Below are positions 25,714 through 34,308 of a DNA stretch of 64,000 nt, piece by piece. The stretch covers positions 124,001-188,000 of the forward strand of contig NZ_AOLN01000001.1 in the NCBI RefSeq assembly GCF_000337815.1. Direction: 5' to 3'. A program made the translations under genes and the position numbers. Within the stretch, counting starts at the first letter, position 1, and each line of letters begins with the position of its first letter. The DNA is from Haloferax mucosum ATCC BAA-1512 (lineage in GTDB: Archaea; Halobacteriota; Halobacteria; Halobacteriales; Haloferacaceae). The notes beneath the pieces are model-generated. The model did not search any database. It was not told the origin of the DNA and saw only the letters and a program-made list of their open reading frames with translations.

Positions 25714-26868
25714 ATGAGCGAGGACTTCTACGACGTGCTCGGGGTCTCGCGGGACGCCTCGAAAGACCAAATCAAGAACGCGTACCGCAAGAAGGCCGCG
25801 AAGTACCATCCTGACGTCTCCGACGAGGACGACGCCGAAGAGAAGTTCAAGAAGGTCCAGAAGGCAAAAGAGGTCCTCACGGACGACGAAACGCGCCAGA
25901 TGTACGACCAACTCGGCCACGAGCGCTTCCAGCAGGCGCAAAAACGCGGCGCTGGTGGCGGCGGTGGCGGCCGCGGACAAGGCAATCCCTTCGGCGGCGG
26001 TGGGAACCCCTTCGGCGGGATGGGCGGTGGCGGCTTCGAAGACATCTTCAACAACCTGTTCAACGGCGGTGGCGGCCAACGGCGCAACCGCCCGCAACAG
26101 GGCCGCGATGTCGCCCAGCGCATCTCGATAGACCTCGAAGACGCCTATCACGGCATCGAACGCGACGTGACGATTCGCCGCCGCGAGGTCTGTCCCGAGT
26201 GTGACGGCGAGGGCCACCCCGAGGACGCCGACGTGAACACGTGTTCCGAGTGTAACGGCTCCGGCCAGCAGACGTCTGTCCAGCAGACGCCGTTCGGCCG
26301 CGTTCAACAGACGACGACTTGCCGCGCCTGCGGCGGCGAGGGGAAGACCTACAGCGAAGATTGTTCCGAATGTCGCGGAAGCGGTCGCGTCCGTCGCACC
26401 CGCGACGTGACCATCACCATCCCCGCCGGCTTCCGCGACGGACAGCGCCTCCGCTACCGCGGCGAGGGCGAACCGGGCGAGAACGGCGGCCCCAACGGCG
26501 ACCTGTTCGTCGAGGTCAACGTCCGCGACCACGATGAGTTCGACCGCGACGGCGACGACCTTCGCTACACACACCCGATTTCCTTCCCGCAGGCCGTCTT
26601 CGGTGCGACGGTCGATGTCCCGACGCTCGACGGCGACGAAGAACTGAAGATTCCCGCGGGGACACAGAGCGGTTCGACGTTCACCGTCTCCGGTGCCGGA
26701 ATGCCGCACCTCGACGGCCGCGGCCACGGCGACCTCCACGTCGAGGTCCACGTCGTCACGCCCGAAGACCTCAACAGCGACCAGCGCGAGGCACTCAAGG
26801 AGTTCGCGGAAGCGGGCGGCGAAGAGGTCAAAGAAGGTCTCTTCCAGAAGCTCAAGAACTCGCTGTAA
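25714..26868 (+). CDS. dnaJ: Hsp40 co-chaperone DnaJ, type I
   Basis: 384 residues. The J domain has HPD at 32-34. A Gly/Phe-rich linker spans about 79-130. Four intact zinc-binding CxxCxGxG repeats follow: CPECDGEG, CSECNGSG, CRACGGEG and CSECRGSG. Two C-terminal beta-domain units and a dimerisation tail complete the type I layout. It delivers substrates to DnaK and stimulates its ATPase. A TATA-like CAAATACC about 27 bases upstream suggests its own leaderless promoter 143 bases after dnaK. Confidence 0.97.
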   Translation: MSEDFYDVLGVSRDASKDQIKNAYRKKAAKYHPDVSDEDDAEEKFKKVQKAKEVLTDDETRQMYDQLGHERFQQAQKRGAGGGGGGRGQGNPFGGGGNPFGGMGGGGFEDIFNNLFNGGGGQRRNRPQQGRDVAQRISIDLEDAYHGIERDVTIRRREVCPECDGEGHPEDADVNTCSECNGSGQQTSVQQTPFGRVQQTTTCRACGGEGKTYSEDCSECRGSGRVRRTRDVTITIPAGFRDGQRLRYRGEGEPGENGGPNGDLFVEVNVRDHDEFDRDGDDLRYTHPISFPQAVFGATVDVPTLDGDEELKIPAGTQSGSTFTVSGAGMPHLDGRGHGDLHVEVHVVTPEDLNSDQREALKEFAEAGGEEVKEGLFQKLKNSL

Positions 26869-26981
26869 CCGTTCTCAATTACCCTGTCGCAGTTCTGGCG
26901 TTCTCTGTCGCCGCTTTTCGCCCGTCTCGCGTTACGCTTCCAGTCGTCACGTTCAGGGTTCTTGCGCTCTTTAGATAGACA

Positions 26982-27302
26982 ATGACACACACGAAGGTCA
27001 ACTACCGTGACGTAGACGAACTCGGCGGCGGACTCCACTTCATGCGCGACGCGCTGGAGTGTGAACAACTCGGATTTTCCGTCTTCGAGTGCGACCCGGA
27101 CTGGACCGGAAAGCGCCACAACCACGCCGAACAGAACCACGAGGAGGTCTACTTTCTGGTGTCGGGGACGGCGACGCTCGTCGTCGAGGGCGAAACGGTC
27201 GAACTCGACCCCGGCGACGCCGTGCGTGTTTCGCCCGGGGATACGCGACAACTCCGAGCCGGCGACGAGGAATGCCTGTTCGTCGTCGCGGGCGCGCCCT
27301 GA
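26982..27302 (+). CDS. Small single-domain cupin
   Basis: 106 residues forming one cupin barrel. Metal-binding motif 1 is present as HNHAEQNHEEVYFLVSG and motif 2 is degenerate (PGDAVRVSPGDTRQL, with no clear second His). The ligand and reaction are unknown; such cupins may bind sugars or act as isomerases. A CTTTAGATAG box (26970s) about 20-25 bases upstream supports the start. Confidence 0.85.
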   Translation: MTHTKVNYRDVDELGGGLHFMRDALECEQLGFSVFECDPDWTGKRHNHAEQNHEEVYFLVSGTATLVVEGETVELDPGDAVRVSPGDTRQLRAGDEECLFVVAGAP

Positions 27303-27390
27303 AGTAGCGTGACCTCGTCGCGCGCCGTTGTCGTGTCACCCCGACGACCGCCTCGGCGGCTTTTTTCGCACCGACTCCGTAGGACCGCCC

Positions 27391-28128
27391 ATGGACGTTA
27401 TCGGCGACCTCATGGCTCGGGACCGACGAAGCGACAGTCTCGCGCTTCGGGTGGACGCTCCCGGCCACACGTACACGTACTACGACCTCATCACCACGTC
27501 GTACAAGGCTGGGAACGTGCTTCGCTACCTCGGCGTCCGCAAGGGCGCTCGCGTCGCCGTCGAACCGGTTTCGCTCCCCGAGCCGATACTGACGTTCCTC
27601 GGCGCGGCTCAACTCGGTGCGGTGACGACTTTCGACTCGGCCGCGAAGGCACGCGCCGTCGTCGTTGACGCCGCCCGCGAAGACGAGTTCGACCTCCCGC
27701 CGGGCCACAAACTCGCCGTCTACAACGGCCCGCCGAAGTCGCCCGCGACGACCCACTGGGAACAGGAAGTCTGGAGCGAGAACCCTGCCGTTCACCCGGA
27801 AGCCGTCGCCCCCGACGACGCGGCGCTCGTCGCAGGTGAGCGCGAATACACGCACGCCGACCTGCTCGACGCCGCGAAGCGCGTCGTCTCGGAGTTCGGT
27901 CTCACCGAAGCCGATACGGTGGCGATTCGAGCCTCGATTTCGCACCCGGGAACAGTCGCCGCCGGACTCCTCGCACCGCTTCTCGCCGGCGGTACGATTC
28001 GCGTCCCCGTTGGTGACGAGACGGCGGACCGGACAGACGCGGCAGTCGTCGTCGCCGACCACAAACCCGCGAAAAGAACGGAGACTCCGGCTACGATTAC
28101 GCCGGCCGACGTTTTCGCCGACGGCTGA
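27391..28128 (+). CDS. Shortened AMP-forming acyl-CoA-synthetase-like protein
   Basis: 245 residues. The N-terminal half resembles the first subdomain of AMP-binding enzymes (LALRVDAPGHTYTYYDLITTSYKAGNVLRYLGVRKGARVAVEP and ILTFLGAAQLGAVTTFDSAAKARAVVVDA). The P-loop-like (S/T)SGTTGxPKG motif, the adenylate core and the C-terminal lysine domain are absent, about a third to half of the usual length. It probably cannot make acyl-adenylates alone and might be a regulatory or binding relic. A T-run box at about 27361 supports the ATG at 27391. Confidence 0.7.
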   Translation: MDVIGDLMARDRRSDSLALRVDAPGHTYTYYDLITTSYKAGNVLRYLGVRKGARVAVEPVSLPEPILTFLGAAQLGAVTTFDSAAKARAVVVDAAREDEFDLPPGHKLAVYNGPPKSPATTHWEQEVWSENPAVHPEAVAPDDAALVAGEREYTHADLLDAAKRVVSEFGLTEADTVAIRASISHPGTVAAGLLAPLLAGGTIRVPVGDETADRTDAAVVVADHKPAKRTETPATITPADVFADG

Positions 28129-28266
28129 GTTGGCCGGTTCGACGGCTGTCGGAGTTCTGTTGGAGAGAAAGGCGAAATTTCACACTCGGTTCGAGTTTTA
28201 CGCCGAACGTTGGTGTCTGGCCAATACACTTATCGTTCTGTTGTCTCCTTAGTGCCAACTTGCATC

Positions 28267-29568
28267 ATGTCAAATACTGCCATCGTTTCGTTGTGGCGAC
28301 GGTACCGGGCTGTCAGCATCGTCTACCGAATCGGATTGGCGTTCGTGTTGGGTTCTATTCTCGGACTCGTCGTCGGCCAGCCCGCGACCGCGTTGAAGCC
28401 CATTGGCGACCTGTTCGTTCGGTTGCTGAAGATGCTCATCGTTCCCATCGTCGTGTTCACGCTTTTGATGGGCGTCAGACAGCTCTCTCCGTCGTCGCTC
28501 GGACGTGTCGGCGTACAGGTCGTCGCGCTGTACGCGTTCACCTCCGCGCTCGCAGTCGCGGTCGGGTTGGGCGTGAGCAATCTGGTCTCCCCCGGGTCTC
28601 GCGGGCTTTCGCTGACGAACGCCGAGGCCCAGAGCGCCGAGGCACCGAACGCGGTCGAGGTGCTTCTCAACATCGTTCCGGCGAACCCGATCGGTTCGAT
28701 GGCCGAAGGCAACGTGCTTCCGACCATCTTTTTCGTCGTGGTCTTCGGTCTCGGTCTCTCGTTGGTTTGGGAGGAGACCGACGACGAGGCGGTTCGGTCC
28801 GGCATCGAGACGTTCTTCGACCTCGCCGAAGCGGGCGCGGAGGCGATGTACAAGGTCGTCTGGGGTGCCATGGAGTTCGGCGTCGTCGGCGTCTTCGCGC
28901 TCATGGCGAACGTCTTCGGAACGTCCGGTATCGACGCAATTCTCCCGTTTACGCTTCTCATTGTCACAATGCTCTTGGCCGCCGTCACCCACATCGGTCT
29001 CGTCTACCTCGGCGGTCTCGTCGCCGGACTTGCCGGTCGCTCGCCGCTCGCGTTCCTTTCGGGTGGACGCGACGCGATGGTGACCGCACTCAGCATCCGT
29101 TCGTCGTCCGGTACGCTACCGGTTACGATGTCCGACGCGGACGAGAACCTCGGCATCGAAGAGCGAATCTACGGCTTTTCGCTCCCGCTCGGTGCGACGA
29201 TTAACATGGACGGCACGGCGATGTATCAGGGCGTTGCGGCCGTCTTCGCGGCGAACATCATGGGTGTGAACCTCTCGTTGATAGACCAGTTTTCGGTCGT
29301 CGCGGTTGCCGTCCTTGCGAGTATCGGAACCGCAGGGGTTCCGGGGTCCGGTCTCATCATGCTCACGCTGGTGCTCACGCAACTCGGCTTGCCGCTGGAA
29401 ATCGTCGGCTTCGTCGCCGGTGTTGACCCGATTCTCGACCGTATCCGGACGATGGTGAACGTGACCGGCGACCTCGCGGTGACGACCGTCGTCGCAAAAT
29501 GGAACGGTGCGGTTGACTTTACGGCCGAGGCGTGGAACGACGGCGTCGTTCCGTCGATAGCCGATTGA
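28267..29568 (+). CDS. Dicarboxylate/amino acid:cation symporter (DAACS, GltPh-like)
   Basis: 433 residues. Family landmarks in order: hairpin HP1 RSSSGTLPVT, TM7 NMDGTAMYQG, hairpin HP2 GVPGSGLIML and TM8 VDPILDRIRTMVNVTGD. These bind substrate and sodium in the glutamate/aspartate transporter fold. It probably imports glutamate, aspartate or C4-dicarboxylates with sodium. The start at 28267 follows a TATA-like ACTTATC at about 28226-28232; the upstream GTG at 28210 would add an odd, non-homologous stretch. Confidence 0.93.
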   Translation: MSNTAIVSLWRRYRAVSIVYRIGLAFVLGSILGLVVGQPATALKPIGDLFVRLLKMLIVPIVVFTLLMGVRQLSPSSLGRVGVQVVALYAFTSALAVAVGLGVSNLVSPGSRGLSLTNAEAQSAEAPNAVEVLLNIVPANPIGSMAEGNVLPTIFFVVVFGLGLSLVWEETDDEAVRSGIETFFDLAEAGAEAMYKVVWGAMEFGVVGVFALMANVFGTSGIDAILPFTLLIVTMLLAAVTHIGLVYLGGLVAGLAGRSPLAFLSGGRDAMVTALSIRSSSGTLPVTMSDADENLGIEERIYGFSLPLGATINMDGTAMYQGVAAVFAANIMGVNLSLIDQFSVVAVAVLASIGTAGVPGSGLIMLTLVLTQLGLPLEIVGFVAGVDPILDRIRTMVNVTGDLAVTTVVAKWNGAVDFTAEAWNDGVVPSIAD

Positions 29569-29600
29569 AAAACGGCACCAAATCTACCCAGCCGTTCCTT

Positions 29601-31601
29601 TCAGGACGCCTGTTCGAGCTTTTCGAGCGCTTCGGGGTTTTCGATACTGCTCATGTCGCCGAGCGCTTCACCCGCGTAGATGGAGGCGATGGCGCGGCGG
29701 ATAATCTTCCCCGACTGCGTCTTCGGGAACTCGTCTACGAACAGCACCTCGCGCGGGCGGAACGGCTTCCCGAGTTCCTCGCCGACGACGCCGCGGAGTT
29801 CCTCGCGCAGGTCGTCGCTCGCTTCGAAGCCGTCTTCGAGGACGACGTAGGCGACGACAGCAGTTCCCGTGGTTTCGTCGTCGGCACCGACGGCGGCCGC
29901 CTGATTCACGGCGTCGTGTTCGATGAGCGCGCCTTCGACCTCGGCGGGACCGACCTTACGACCCGCCACGTTGAGGGCGTCGTCGGCGCGGCCGTGGAGG
30001 AACCAAAAGCCGTCTTCGTCTTTCTGCGCCCAGTCGCCGTGGTCCCAGAGGTCGTCCCACGACGACCAGTAGGTGTCGAGGTAGCGCTCGTTGCCGGACC
30101 AGAGGCTCTTTGTCATCGACGGACAGGAGTCGCGGGCGACGAGGAAGCCGCGTTCGTGGGTGTCGGCGATGGACTCGCCCGTGGAGTCCACGATGTCGAT
30201 ATCCATGCCGAGGCCGGGACCGCCCAGACTGCACGGTTTGAGCGGTTGGGTCGGCATCGGCATGAGGAAACAGCCGCAGATTTCGGTGCCACCGGAGATG
30301 TTGATAATCGGTGCTTCGCCGCCGCCGACGTGCTCGTAGAACCACTGCCACGACTCGGGGTCCCACGGCTCGCCGGTCGAACCGAGGAGACGCAGACTCG
30401 ACAGGTCGTGTTTGTCGACCGCTTCGTCGCCGTATTTCCGGAGCGCTCGGATGGCCGTCGGCGAGATGCCGAACGTGGTGATGCGGTGGCGCTCTATCAT
30501 CTCCCAGAACCGGTCGGGTTCCGGGTAGTCGGGCGCGCCTTCGTACATGAAGATGGTTCCGGCGAAGGTGTGGTTCCCGATGAGCGTCCACGGTCCCATC
30601 ATCCAGCCAATGTCTGAGACCCAGAAAAAGCGGTCTTCGGGCTTCTGGTCGAACCCGAAGTGAATCTCCTTGGCCGTCTGCATCTGCACGCCCGCGTGGG
30701 TGTGAACGATGCCTTTCGGCTTCCCCGTCGTCCCCGAGGAGTACAGGAGCATCGACTCAGCGTCCGAGGGGAGGTGTTTCGTCTCGTATTCGGGGTCGGC
30801 GGATGCGACAACGTCGTCCCACCACTCGTCGCGGCCGTCGGTCCACGGGACGCCACCATCCTCGTTGCTGTCCTCGAACCGCTGGTAGACGACGACGTTT
30901 TCGACACAGCCTGCCTCCTCGATGGCTTCGTCGGCGGTCGCTTTCAGCCGGACTTCCGAGCCGCGGCGGTAGAAGCCGTCGGCGGTAAAGAGCACCGAGC
31001 ACTCGGGGTCTTCGAGACGCGTCGCGGTCGCGTCCACGCCGAAGCCGGAGAAGATGGGGACGGCGATAGCGCCGACTTTGAAACAGCCGTAGAGAATCGA
31101 GATGACTTCGGGGACCATCGGCATGTAGAGACCAACGGTGTCGCCGGTGCCGACGCCGTAGGATTCGAGGACGTTGGCGACGCGGTTCGCCTCTCGGTAG
31201 AGGTCGTGGTAGGTCTGCTGGACGACTTCCCCGTCTTCGCCCTCCCAGATGCAGGCGACGCGGTTTCGATTCGGCGATTCGACGGCGGCGTGGCGGTCGA
31301 GCACGTTGTGGGCGAGGTTAATCTCGCCGCCGGGATACCAGTCTGTGAACTGCGGTCCCTCGCTGTCGTCCCGCACCGCGTCGTACTCCTCGTAGAACTC
31401 GATGTCGAGGTAGTCCGTGAGTTCGTCCCAGAACCAATCGACGCCCGAGGCGCTCACGCCCGGAATATCGGACGTCGTCCGCTCGATGAGTTCGTCGTAG
31501 TCCGCGATATCGTACTCCCGCATGAACTGGGTCACGTTGGCGTCTTCGACGAACGCCGGGTCCGGTTCGTGCACCACGGTATCGGTGTCGGGTACGTTCA
31601 T
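29601..31601 (-). CDS. AMP-forming acyl-CoA synthetase (acetyl/propionyl-CoA synthetase type)
   Basis: 666 residues. The ATP-binding motif YSSGTTGKPKG is intact, followed by the adenylate core (WVSDIGWMMGPW, ISGGTEICGCF) and the catalytic C-terminal lysine motif PKTQSGKIIRRA. The N-terminal ACAS-type domain (VDWFWDELTDYLDIEFYEEY) is that of acetyl-CoA synthetases, so short-chain acids are likely substrates. It forms acyl-CoA with ATP to AMP. The ATG at 31601 is chosen over 31631 because the family sequence begins near it. Confidence 0.9.
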   Translation of the reverse strand: MNVPDTDTVVHEPDPAFVEDANVTQFMREYDIADYDELIERTTSDIPGVSASGVDWFWDELTDYLDIEFYEEYDAVRDDSEGPQFTDWYPGGEINLAHNVLDRHAAVESPNRNRVACIWEGEDGEVVQQTYHDLYREANRVANVLESYGVGTGDTVGLYMPMVPEVISILYGCFKVGAIAVPIFSGFGVDATATRLEDPECSVLFTADGFYRRGSEVRLKATADEAIEEAGCVENVVVYQRFEDSNEDGGVPWTDGRDEWWDDVVASADPEYETKHLPSDAESMLLYSSGTTGKPKGIVHTHAGVQMQTAKEIHFGFDQKPEDRFFWVSDIGWMMGPWTLIGNHTFAGTIFMYEGAPDYPEPDRFWEMIERHRITTFGISPTAIRALRKYGDEAVDKHDLSSLRLLGSTGEPWDPESWQWFYEHVGGGEAPIINISGGTEICGCFLMPMPTQPLKPCSLGGPGLGMDIDIVDSTGESIADTHERGFLVARDSCPSMTKSLWSGNERYLDTYWSSWDDLWDHGDWAQKDEDGFWFLHGRADDALNVAGRKVGPAEVEGALIEHDAVNQAAAVGADDETTGTAVVAYVVLEDGFEASDDLREELRGVVGEELGKPFRPREVLFVDEFPKTQSGKIIRRAIASIYAGEALGDMSSIENPEALEKLEQAS

Positions 31602-31724
31602 GAATCGACGTACCGTGACCGGAACCATCAATCTTTACCGTTCTTTCGTTCGGATTTGCGGTCCGAGTGGACACCCGACGTTCCGCCGGGGTGTTTTTGT
31701 CTCCCGGAGCGCGTATATTCACGC

Positions 31725-32306
31725 ATGTACGTCCGGGATGCTAAGAACCGAGACGAAGTCTGGTTGCTCGATTCGCTGGAGGAGCTTGGACTCGACGATG
31801 GCTCCTTTCGCTCCCGCGACTACGTCGTCGCGCTCGACGAGGAGTCGAATCAGAAGGCCGGGTTCGGTCGCATCCGCGTCCACAAGGGTGACGACCCGTT
31901 TTGCGAGGTGGCCTGTGTCGGCGTCCCGGCGCGATGGCGCGGACAGGGCGTCGGCGCACACGTCGTCGAGCGACTCCTCGACCGCGCCAGTGCCGAAGGA
32001 TTCGACACGGTGTACGGATTCACGTCGGAACACACCTACTGCGCGCAGTTCGGGTTCGAGGCACTGGACGCCAGTGACCTCCCCGAGAATATCGCCGGCC
32101 GACTCGAAGTTGTCAGAGAGACTGACCCCGACGCGATTGCGCTCCGACTCGACCGCGAGTCGTTCACGATGCCCGACCGCCTCCGCGAGCGGTTCAAGGT
32201 CGCCGCACCGGCGGAATCCGACGCATCCGAGCCGGAACTAACCGCCGAAGACTTCGGCTACGACGAGGAGACGCCGACGAAATACTCCACGAATCTGCGG
32301 CGCTGA
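31725..32306 (+). CDS. GNAT-family N-acetyltransferase
   Basis: 193 residues. The GNAT core is visible as VACVGVPARWRGQGVGAHVVERLLDRA, whose RGQGVG loop binds acetyl-CoA, followed by FTSEHTYCAQFGFEAL. The acceptor is unknown. The C-terminal 50 residues (from about 145) are an acidic extension without recognised fold. The ATG at 31725 follows a TTTTTGTC box about 30 bases upstream; the long frame to its left is a shadow of the antisense synthetase gene. Confidence 0.88.
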   Translation: MYVRDAKNRDEVWLLDSLEELGLDDGSFRSRDYVVALDEESNQKAGFGRIRVHKGDDPFCEVACVGVPARWRGQGVGAHVVERLLDRASAEGFDTVYGFTSEHTYCAQFGFEALDASDLPENIAGRLEVVRETDPDAIALRLDRESFTMPDRLRERFKVAAPAESDASEPELTAEDFGYDEETPTKYSTNLRR

Positions 32307-32327
32307 GCGTACGACAGTTCCGGCGGG

Positions 32328-32594
32328 CTACGTTCGGTCGTCGAGGAAGTCCGTGCTGAAGACGATCCACGACAGTACGCTACAGAAGAGAATCGGTGGC
32401 AGGATTGCGAACCCCCAGAGCGGTTCGAGTCCCTGCAACAGGATGAGCACCACGTCGGCGATACCGAGCGCCAGAAACGGCGCGGTGGCTAACGCGGCGC
32501 GTTTTCTGTTTTTCGTACCCTCTTCTTCCGGGAGCGGCCCGGGCGACGGCTGACCGGCCGAAGACGATGTCGAGGTCGATGAGGGCGCGTCCAT
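32328..32594 (-). CDS. Small two-helix membrane protein
   Basis: 88 residues from ATG 32594. The first 33 are Ser/Thr/Pro-rich and probably disordered; then come a short basic stretch (KNRKRAALA) and two hydrophobic helices (PFLALGIADVVLILLQGL and LWGFAILPPILFCSVLSWIVF) ending FLDDRT. A TTTTGCT box on the minus strand near 32620 supports the start. No family recognised. Confidence 0.7.
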   Translation of the reverse strand: MDAPSSTSTSSSAGQPSPGPLPEEEGTKNRKRAALATAPFLALGIADVVLILLQGLEPLWGFAILPPILFCSVLSWIVFSTDFLDDRT

Positions 32595-32670
32595 AGACGG
32601 CCTTCGGGCCCCGACGAGCAAAAGCGGTCCGCCTTTCGGCCGCGATTACACGCTCGGTCGCACACCGGAG

Positions 32671-32922
32671 TTAGGCCTGTTCCAGCCGCGATGCGAACTC
32701 GACGAGACCGAACAGTACCGCGAGGATGACCACGGAGAGGGCCATGCCGTAGACGCTGAACGCGAGCGGCGACGTCGGCAACGAAAGCAGTCCGAACAGT
32801 GATACCTCGGCGGCGACTTGACCGCCGCTTTCGCCGATGAAGACGCCAAGAATCCCCGAGACGAGCACGGCGCTCGCGCCGATGAGGATGAGCACTCGCC
32901 GTCCACCCAATCTGTCGTTCAC
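32671..32922 (-). CDS. Small two-helix membrane protein with GTG start
   Basis: 83 residues from a GTG at 32922 (V-NDRLGGRRVLILIGASAVLVSGILGVFIG). Two hydrophobic helices frame a short loop (SGGQVAAEVSLFGLLSLP). A TATA-like CTATACC on the minus strand about 26 bases upstream (32944-32950) supports the GTG over the in-frame ATG at 32991. Function unknown. Confidence 0.65.
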   Translation of the reverse strand: MNDRLGGRRVLILIGASAVLVSGILGVFIGESGGQVAAEVSLFGLLSLPTSPLAFSVYGMALSVVILAVLFGLVEFASRLEQA

Positions 32923-33094
32923 GACGGCGCGTTGGAACCGAACGGTATAGTCGCTTGCGGGACGACACGACCGCATTCGACACAGCGACACGACGGGACT
33001 GACGAGACAGCGACAAGACCGGACCCGACACGGCGACGAGACCGAATTCCAGAGGCGAACGAACTAAGCCGCCACGGGCGAATCACCGCGACAC

Positions 33095-33490
33095 ATGTCC
33101 GAACGACTCGTCGAACGTGCCCGCGAGGTGCTCGACAACGCCCACGTTCCTTACTCGGAGTACACCGTCGGTGCGGCGCTCGAAACGACTGACGGCGAGG
33201 TGTACGTCGGCTGTAACATCGAGAACGCGAACTACTCGAACAGCCTTCACGCCGAGGAAGTCGCCATCGCCGAAGCAGTAAAGAACGGTCACACCGAGTT
33301 CGCCCGTCTCGTGGTCACGTCGGGCGCACGAGACGGCGTGACGCCGTGTGGGATGTGCCGACAGACACTCGCGGAATTCTGCGACGACGACCTCCCGGTC
33401 ATCTGTGACGAGGGGGACGGCGAGACGACAACGTACACGCTCGGTGAACTCCTCCCGAATACGATTACCGAAGAAATGGTACGCGGCTAA
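33095..33490 (+). CDS. cdd: Cytidine deaminase
   Basis: 131 residues, the short homotetrameric type in length. The zinc site is HAEE (His52, catalytic Glu54) with PCGMCRQ (Cys85, Cys88). The first ligand is His, as in E. coli Cdd, rather than the Cys of most short enzymes. It converts cytidine or deoxycytidine to uridine forms for nucleoside salvage. Uridine phosphorylase, the next step, is encoded at 34309 with one unrelated gene between. An ACTAAG box near 33060 may be its promoter. Confidence 0.95.
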   Translation: MSERLVERAREVLDNAHVPYSEYTVGAALETTDGEVYVGCNIENANYSNSLHAEEVAIAEAVKNGHTEFARLVVTSGARDGVTPCGMCRQTLAEFCDDDLPVICDEGDGETTTYTLGELLPNTITEEMVRG

Positions 33491-33525
33491 GTCGAGGGAG
33501 TTTTCGTGTCCGACTCTCGTCAGAA

Positions 33526-34101
33526 TTAATCGACGTATTTGAATGTCACTTCTTCCTCAAACGAGAACGTAGAGGCGGTTGTAATCGTGCCGATTACCTC
33601 GAACGTGTCATCGTCGCCATAATCATTCAGCGTCCCATTGACGGTGTCCCCACCGTATATAGACTCATCTTCACAGTCCGCTGTCGCTTCGACACTGTTG
33701 CTGACAGTAAAGGCGTACTGAGACCCACCCTCGTCCCCTGAGACTACCACATCTCCTCCCGGGGTATCGTCTGAGCCGTACACGTCAGCTACAATATCGC
33801 CCTCAAGCGAAATTCTGGTAATCCAGCCGTCGAAGTCAATTATATCTTTGTCTCCCTCTACGTTTCCGTTAATCTTCGTTTTTCTGTCAAAGTCGTTTAT
33901 TCTGTCATCTTCGAGGTTTCGGCCAGTTGCATTCGGGTCGTTGACGACCACTTCGTACTTTCCGTTTCCGTCGACGGTGAGCGTCTGCGGCTTGTCTGCG
34001 GCGACGGTCTGTACGTTTCCGAGGACGCCACCGGCGACGCCGGTAGCGACGAGGCTTTGCTTGACGAACGAACGTCGTGACACTCCGTCTTTCTCGAACA
34101 T
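33526..34101 (-). CDS. Secreted Tat protein with low-GC gene, unknown function
   Basis: 191 residues. The twin-arginine signal is clear (SRRSFVKQSLVATGVAGGVLG), with likely cleavage after AVAA-type residues near 35. The exported part (VDGNGKYEVVVNDPNATGRNLEDDRINDFDRKTKINGNVEG) is all-beta, acidic and poor in Lys. Codon and base use are visibly richer in A/T than neighbours, and the flanking 34102-34260 is AT-rich too. It lies between cdd and udp on the opposite strand, which suggests a later insertion. No enzyme motif is seen. Confidence 0.8.
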   Translation of the reverse strand: MFEKDGVSRRSFVKQSLVATGVAGGVLGNVQTVAADKPQTLTVDGNGKYEVVVNDPNATGRNLEDDRINDFDRKTKINGNVEGDKDIIDFDGWITRISLEGDIVADVYGSDDTPGGDVVVSGDEGGSQYAFTVSNSVEATADCEDESIYGGDTVNGTLNDYGDDDTFEVIGTITTASTFSFEEEVTFKYVD

Positions 34102-34308
34102 CGCAGTTGGAAGTGTTGTCTGGGTAACATTATAGTTTTATGACTGGACAAGATGACAAATTTAAAATTGAATTGATTTTACATTACTTATATTATTCTA
34201 TTTAGTTAACATCTATCACAACGAACCGCCGTCACTTCGACGGCGAATTGGCATGTTTACGAGCGTAACGCGAAGGACCTTTTATCGGGCCGAGCGAACG
34301 CGGCGGGT

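Noticed and set aside
30660-31724. Long plus-strand extension of the GNAT gene
   Set aside because: It is antisense to the acyl-CoA synthetase gene; the family sequence begins at the ATG at 31725, which has its own promoter box.
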